From Victivallis vadensis (GTDB taxonomy: Bacteria > Verrucomicrobiota > Lentisphaeria > Victivallales > GWF2-50-93), in contig CAMCYE010000002.1 of NCBI GenBank assembly GCA_945883805.1, positions 1 to 64,000 on the forward strand: DNA of 64,000 bases, in the 5' to 3' direction. The notes under the pieces were generated by a model. That model had not been told where the DNA came from, searched no databases, and saw nothing but the letters and a program-made list of their open reading frames with translations. Both the position numbers and the translations under genes were made by a program. Every line of letters starts with the position of its first letter. The first letter of the stretch is position 1. This document shows positions 61,665 to 64,000 of the stretch, piece after piece.

Positions 61665-62555
61665 CTAATTTATGGACTGGCAGGCGAGCCAGCCTTCTCT
61701 TCCAGGGATATTGGAGGGGTGGATTTCGGCGCAGGGGATTTCTCCTGTATTCCCGAGAAGTTTTGAAAGCGGTACGAATTCGATTCCCGAGTTCCGGGCT
61801 CTGTCAAGGAAATCGTGGAACATGCCGAGGCATGCTATTCCTTCGGCCTCCGCGTGAATGGTGAGGACGTTCAGCCTGTCGGGTTTCATGAGGGAGATTA
61901 CGTGGGCGTTGTAATTATCGTTCGTGATGCCGTCGCGTCCTATGAGTTCGTCGTAAGTGGGGAGCGTGGTCGGGATCTGGGGTTGTGCGATTTTTTTGCC
62001 GTCGACGGTCGGATAGAAAATGCCGGAGCCGCGACAGTCGCTGTTGTAGGTGAACGGGAATCCGCTCTTTTCAATCAGAACCTTGTCATTGCATTTCCAG
62101 CCCGGGACGGCAGAGCATGACGGTGGTTCGCCAGTTATTTCTGTCAGGGCGTTGATTCCTCTCTTGATTGAATTCCGTATGGATTCGGAGTCCATCGTAT
62201 CGATTTTCGCCTGCCACTGATAATGGTCCCAGGCGTGGAGTCCGATCTCGTGTCCGTCGTCATGTGCGGTTTTTATCACATGGCGCAGCTTGTCTGCGAT
62301 GATCGGGCCCTGCCAGAATGTGCCCATGAAGATGATATCCCATCCGTAGAGGCTGGCGGCTTTGGATCGGAGCATTTTCAGGAGGAACTGCGGTTTTACG
62401 AGTCTCCAGAGATGCCTGCCCATGTTGTCTGGTCCGACGGAGAAGAAGAAAGTCGCCTTTATGCCATGCGATTTCAGGAGTTTGCAGAGTGCGGGAACTC
62501 CGAGTTTTGTGCCTCTGAAGGTGTCGACGTCGATTCTCAGCCCAACGACTGGCAT
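61665..62555 (-). CDS. arnD: ArnD-like deformylase (polysaccharide deacetylase fold)
   Basis: 297 aa. VGLRIDVDTFRGTKLGVPAL, FFFSVGPDNMGRHLWRLVKP, MLRSKAASLYGWDI, GHEIGLHAWDHYQWQ (His107, His111), CSAVPGW, YNSDCRG, LTIHAEAEG and GREGWLACQ all fit ArnD, which deformylates undecaprenyl-phosphate-Ara4FN. The start ATG 62555 has AGGGGG upstream; the longer frame is repeat-derived. TAG stop lies in a family B hairpin. Confidence 0.93.
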   Translation of the reverse strand: MPVVGLRIDVDTFRGTKLGVPALCKLLKSHGIKATFFFSVGPDNMGRHLWRLVKPQFLLKMLRSKAASLYGWDIIFMGTFWQGPIIADKLRHVIKTAHDDGHEIGLHAWDHYQWQAKIDTMDSESIRNSIKRGINALTEITGEPPSCSAVPGWKCNDKVLIEKSGFPFTYNSDCRGSGIFYPTVDGKKIAQPQIPTTLPTYDELIGRDGITNDNYNAHVISLMKPDRLNVLTIHAEAEGIACLGMFHDFLDRARNSGIEFVPLSKLLGNTGEIPCAEIHPSNIPGREGWLACQSIN

Positions 62556-62577
62556 ATTTAGCCCCCTTTCGGAAAAT

Positions 62578-62820
62578 GGTTCGTTTTCATTTTGAGTGGG
62601 TAAACAAAGAATTTGAATATTCAATAGCCAACACGGAATGTCCAATATCCAAGGGAATTATCGAATTATCCCCTTTTGTCCGTGTCTATGTTTTTGAATA
62701 ATATTGAGTTCAATCAGTCGGTTTCTTTTAAGACGAATTATTATTTTTCGACTGTTGAATGAATTCGTCTTTTCTTTACTTCATCGGTTGGATATTCCGT
62801 GTTGGCTATTGGATATTCAG
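62578..62820. mobile_element. Dispersed inverted-repeat element (copy A3, right end missing)
   Basis: Left terminal repeat 62578-62601 identical to that of 13069-13092 and core GGTTGGATATTCCGTGTTGG near the right; the right terminal repeat is replaced by a family B hairpin (62821-62846). Lies between arnD and arnA. Confidence 0.7.
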
Positions 62821-62937
62821 AGTTGCGGCCTTTTGCCGCCTAATTTGTATTTTCCGAACAGACCAGACTTCGCTGGGAGGCTACGACATGGAGCAGGAAT
62901 GTCTGTGCTACCCCCTCTTCAATCTACTGCGTGCGGA

Positions 62938-64000
62938 TTATTTCTTCAGGCTTTCCTTCAGGAAGAAGTCGAGGGTTTCGTCGACCGACCTGTCAAGAGG
63001 GATATGGGGTCTCCATTTTACGAATTTTGCGGCATTCGCAATTTTCGGTTTTCTGAACTGGACGTCCTGATATCCTTCGCCGTAATATGAAAGGCTTTCG
63101 ACTTCCTTGAATCCCGCGAAGGGCGGGAATTTTTTGCGCATGGGGTGTTTCTCAAACTTGTCCACAAGTATTTTCGCCAGCTCCGCGATGCTGGCCTCAT
63201 TGTCAGGGTTTCCGATATTGATGATCTTTCCGTTGCACAGGTTGTCTTTGTCCTCGATGATTCTGAAAAGGCATTCTATCCCGTCTGAGAGGTCGGTGAA
63301 ACATCTTTTCTGCTGTCCTCCGTCTATGAGGAGGATGGGAGTGCCTTCGACCAGGTTCAGTATCAGCTGTGTTATCGCCCTGGAACTGCCTATCCTCGCC
63401 GAATCGAGGGTGTCCAGTCTTGGTCCGACCCAGTTGAACGGCCTGAAAAGGGTGAACTTCAGTCCCTCTTTCTGTCCGTAGGCCCAGATCACCCTGTCCA
63501 GCAGCTGTTTGCAGCAGGAGTATATCCATCGCTGCATCCGTATCGGGCCGAGTATGAGTTTCGAGTTGTCCTCGTCGAAGTCCTCCTCGTCGCACATGCC
63601 GTACACTTCGGAGGTTGACGGAAAGATGATTCTCTTCCCGTATTTGACGCAGTGGCGGACAATCCTCAGATTTTCCTCGAAGTCGAGTTCGAAGACGCGG
63701 ATCGGGTTTCTCGTGTATTCAATTGGGGTTGCGATCGCCACAAGCGGGATGATGACGTCGCATTTCCTGACATGGTATTCAATCCATTCGCGCTGGATTG
63801 ATATGTCCCCTTCGCTGAAGTTGAAATCGGGTTTGCCGATGAGATGCTGAAGATAGTTTGAACGTAGGTCCATGCTGTGGACCTCGTATTTTCCGTTCTG
63901 GAGGAGTTTTTCGCTTAATGCGCTTCCGATGAAGCCGTTCGCGCCGAGGATGAGCACACTTTTCTTTCTTTCGCTATAGGCTGTGGAGGATGCGTTCTTG
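62938..64000 (-). CDS. arnA: ArnA-like UDP-glucuronate decarboxylase (5' end outside window, possibly fused to a formyltransferase)
   Basis: SDR decarboxylase domain of Arn[69 protein letters not shown] (Tyr-x-x-x-Lys), [12 protein letters not shown] and [12 protein letters not shown]. The frame continues open past the GTG at 63957 to the edge with [11 protein letters not shown], which resembles the linker in the bifunctional ArnA. Oxidatively decarboxylates UDP-glucuronate for L-Ara4N synthesis. Upstream of arnD on the same strand. Confidence 0.9.
   Translation of the reverse strand, partial: KNASSTAYSERKKSVLILGANGFIGSALSEKLLQNGKYEVHSMDLRSNYLQHLIGKPDFNFSEGDISIQREWIEYHVRKCDVIIPLVAIATPIEYTRNPIRVFELDFEENLRIVRHCVKYGKRIIFPSTSEVYGMCDEEDFDEDNSKLILGPIRMQRWIYSCCKQLLDRVIWAYGQKEGLKFTLFRPFNWVGPRLDTLDSARIGSSRAITQLILNLVEGTPILLIDGGQQKRCFTDLSDGIECLFRIIEDKDNLCNGKIINIGNPDNEASIAELAKILVDKFEKHPMRKKFPPFAGFKEVESLSYYGEGYQDVQFRKPKIANAAKFVKWRPHIPLDRSVDETLDFFLKESLKK

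Overview
The window looks like a chromosomal contig from an anaerobic, Gram-negative, glycan-degrading bacterium of the PVC superphylum, most likely Lentisphaerota (Victivallales-like) or a close relative. The reasons are the mix of secreted sialate O-acetylesterases and SGNH hydrolases, LacI-controlled sugar loci, [FeFe]-hydrogenase maturation (HydF), a Re-citrate-synthase-like enzyme, an OleC-like ligase, and lipid A modification (ArnA/ArnD, LAB_N). The phylum call is inference from gene content; no rRNA is present. Most genes lie on the minus strand, and intergenic spaces are unusually rich in short dispersed inverted repeats.

Layout. 1-5954: pabB-pabC fusion (runs off the left edge), two GT-C glycosyltransferase-type membrane proteins and an RNase D-like exonuclease. 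5955-10737: repeat-rich spacer, Re-citrate/isopropylmalate-type synthase, two successive VapBC modules around a glycoside hydrolase relic, and hisC. 11034-13067: thioredoxin-like protein lacking its first Cys, and small Cys-rich proteins. 13393-20566: an amino-sugar cluster (epimerase, NahK-like kinase, nucleotidyltransferase, PIG-L deacetylase, ROK-like kinase, LacI regulator with its operator). 20693-27533: hflX, oleC coupled to a lipoprotein gene, tlyA and a sialate O-acetylesterase. 27710-33935: hydF, a REP-flanked truncated RAYT transposase, aspA, Fe-alcohol dehydrogenase, Uma2 and tcdA. 34289-41269: a LacI-controlled catabolic locus (MFS transporter, large putative glycosidase, creatininase-family amidohydrolase, creatinase-like M24 protein). 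41411-49740: GIY-YIG gene plus tRNA-Ser with a duplicated tRNA 3' end, ferredoxin, clpC, Mrr, a TA pair, a lipoprotein and rpoZ. 49828-53490: acyl-CoA dehydrogenase with etfA/etfB. 53780-57495: secreted esterases.

57835-64000 is the most interesting part. An arn-like lipid A modification locus (arnA at the right edge, arnD, ArnC/DPM-like GT2, LAB_N) is interrupted by what reads as a small chromosomal integron. It has three 59-61 bp attC-like hairpins bounding cassettes for a 118-aa unknown protein, a secreted glycerophosphodiesterase and a BrnT/BrnA toxin-antitoxin pair, next to a divergent 39-codon remnant of an integron/phage-type tyrosine recombinase. Two cassettes show exact complementarity between their own left and right core sites, which is what integron cassettes should show.

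Several dispersed repeat families are described separately. They include a 265-305 bp element with about 24-bp terminal inverted repeats enclosing what looks like a decayed four-helix-bundle (23S intervening-sequence) gene, and a hairpin family that sits on, and in two cases supplies, the stop codons of minus-strand genes.
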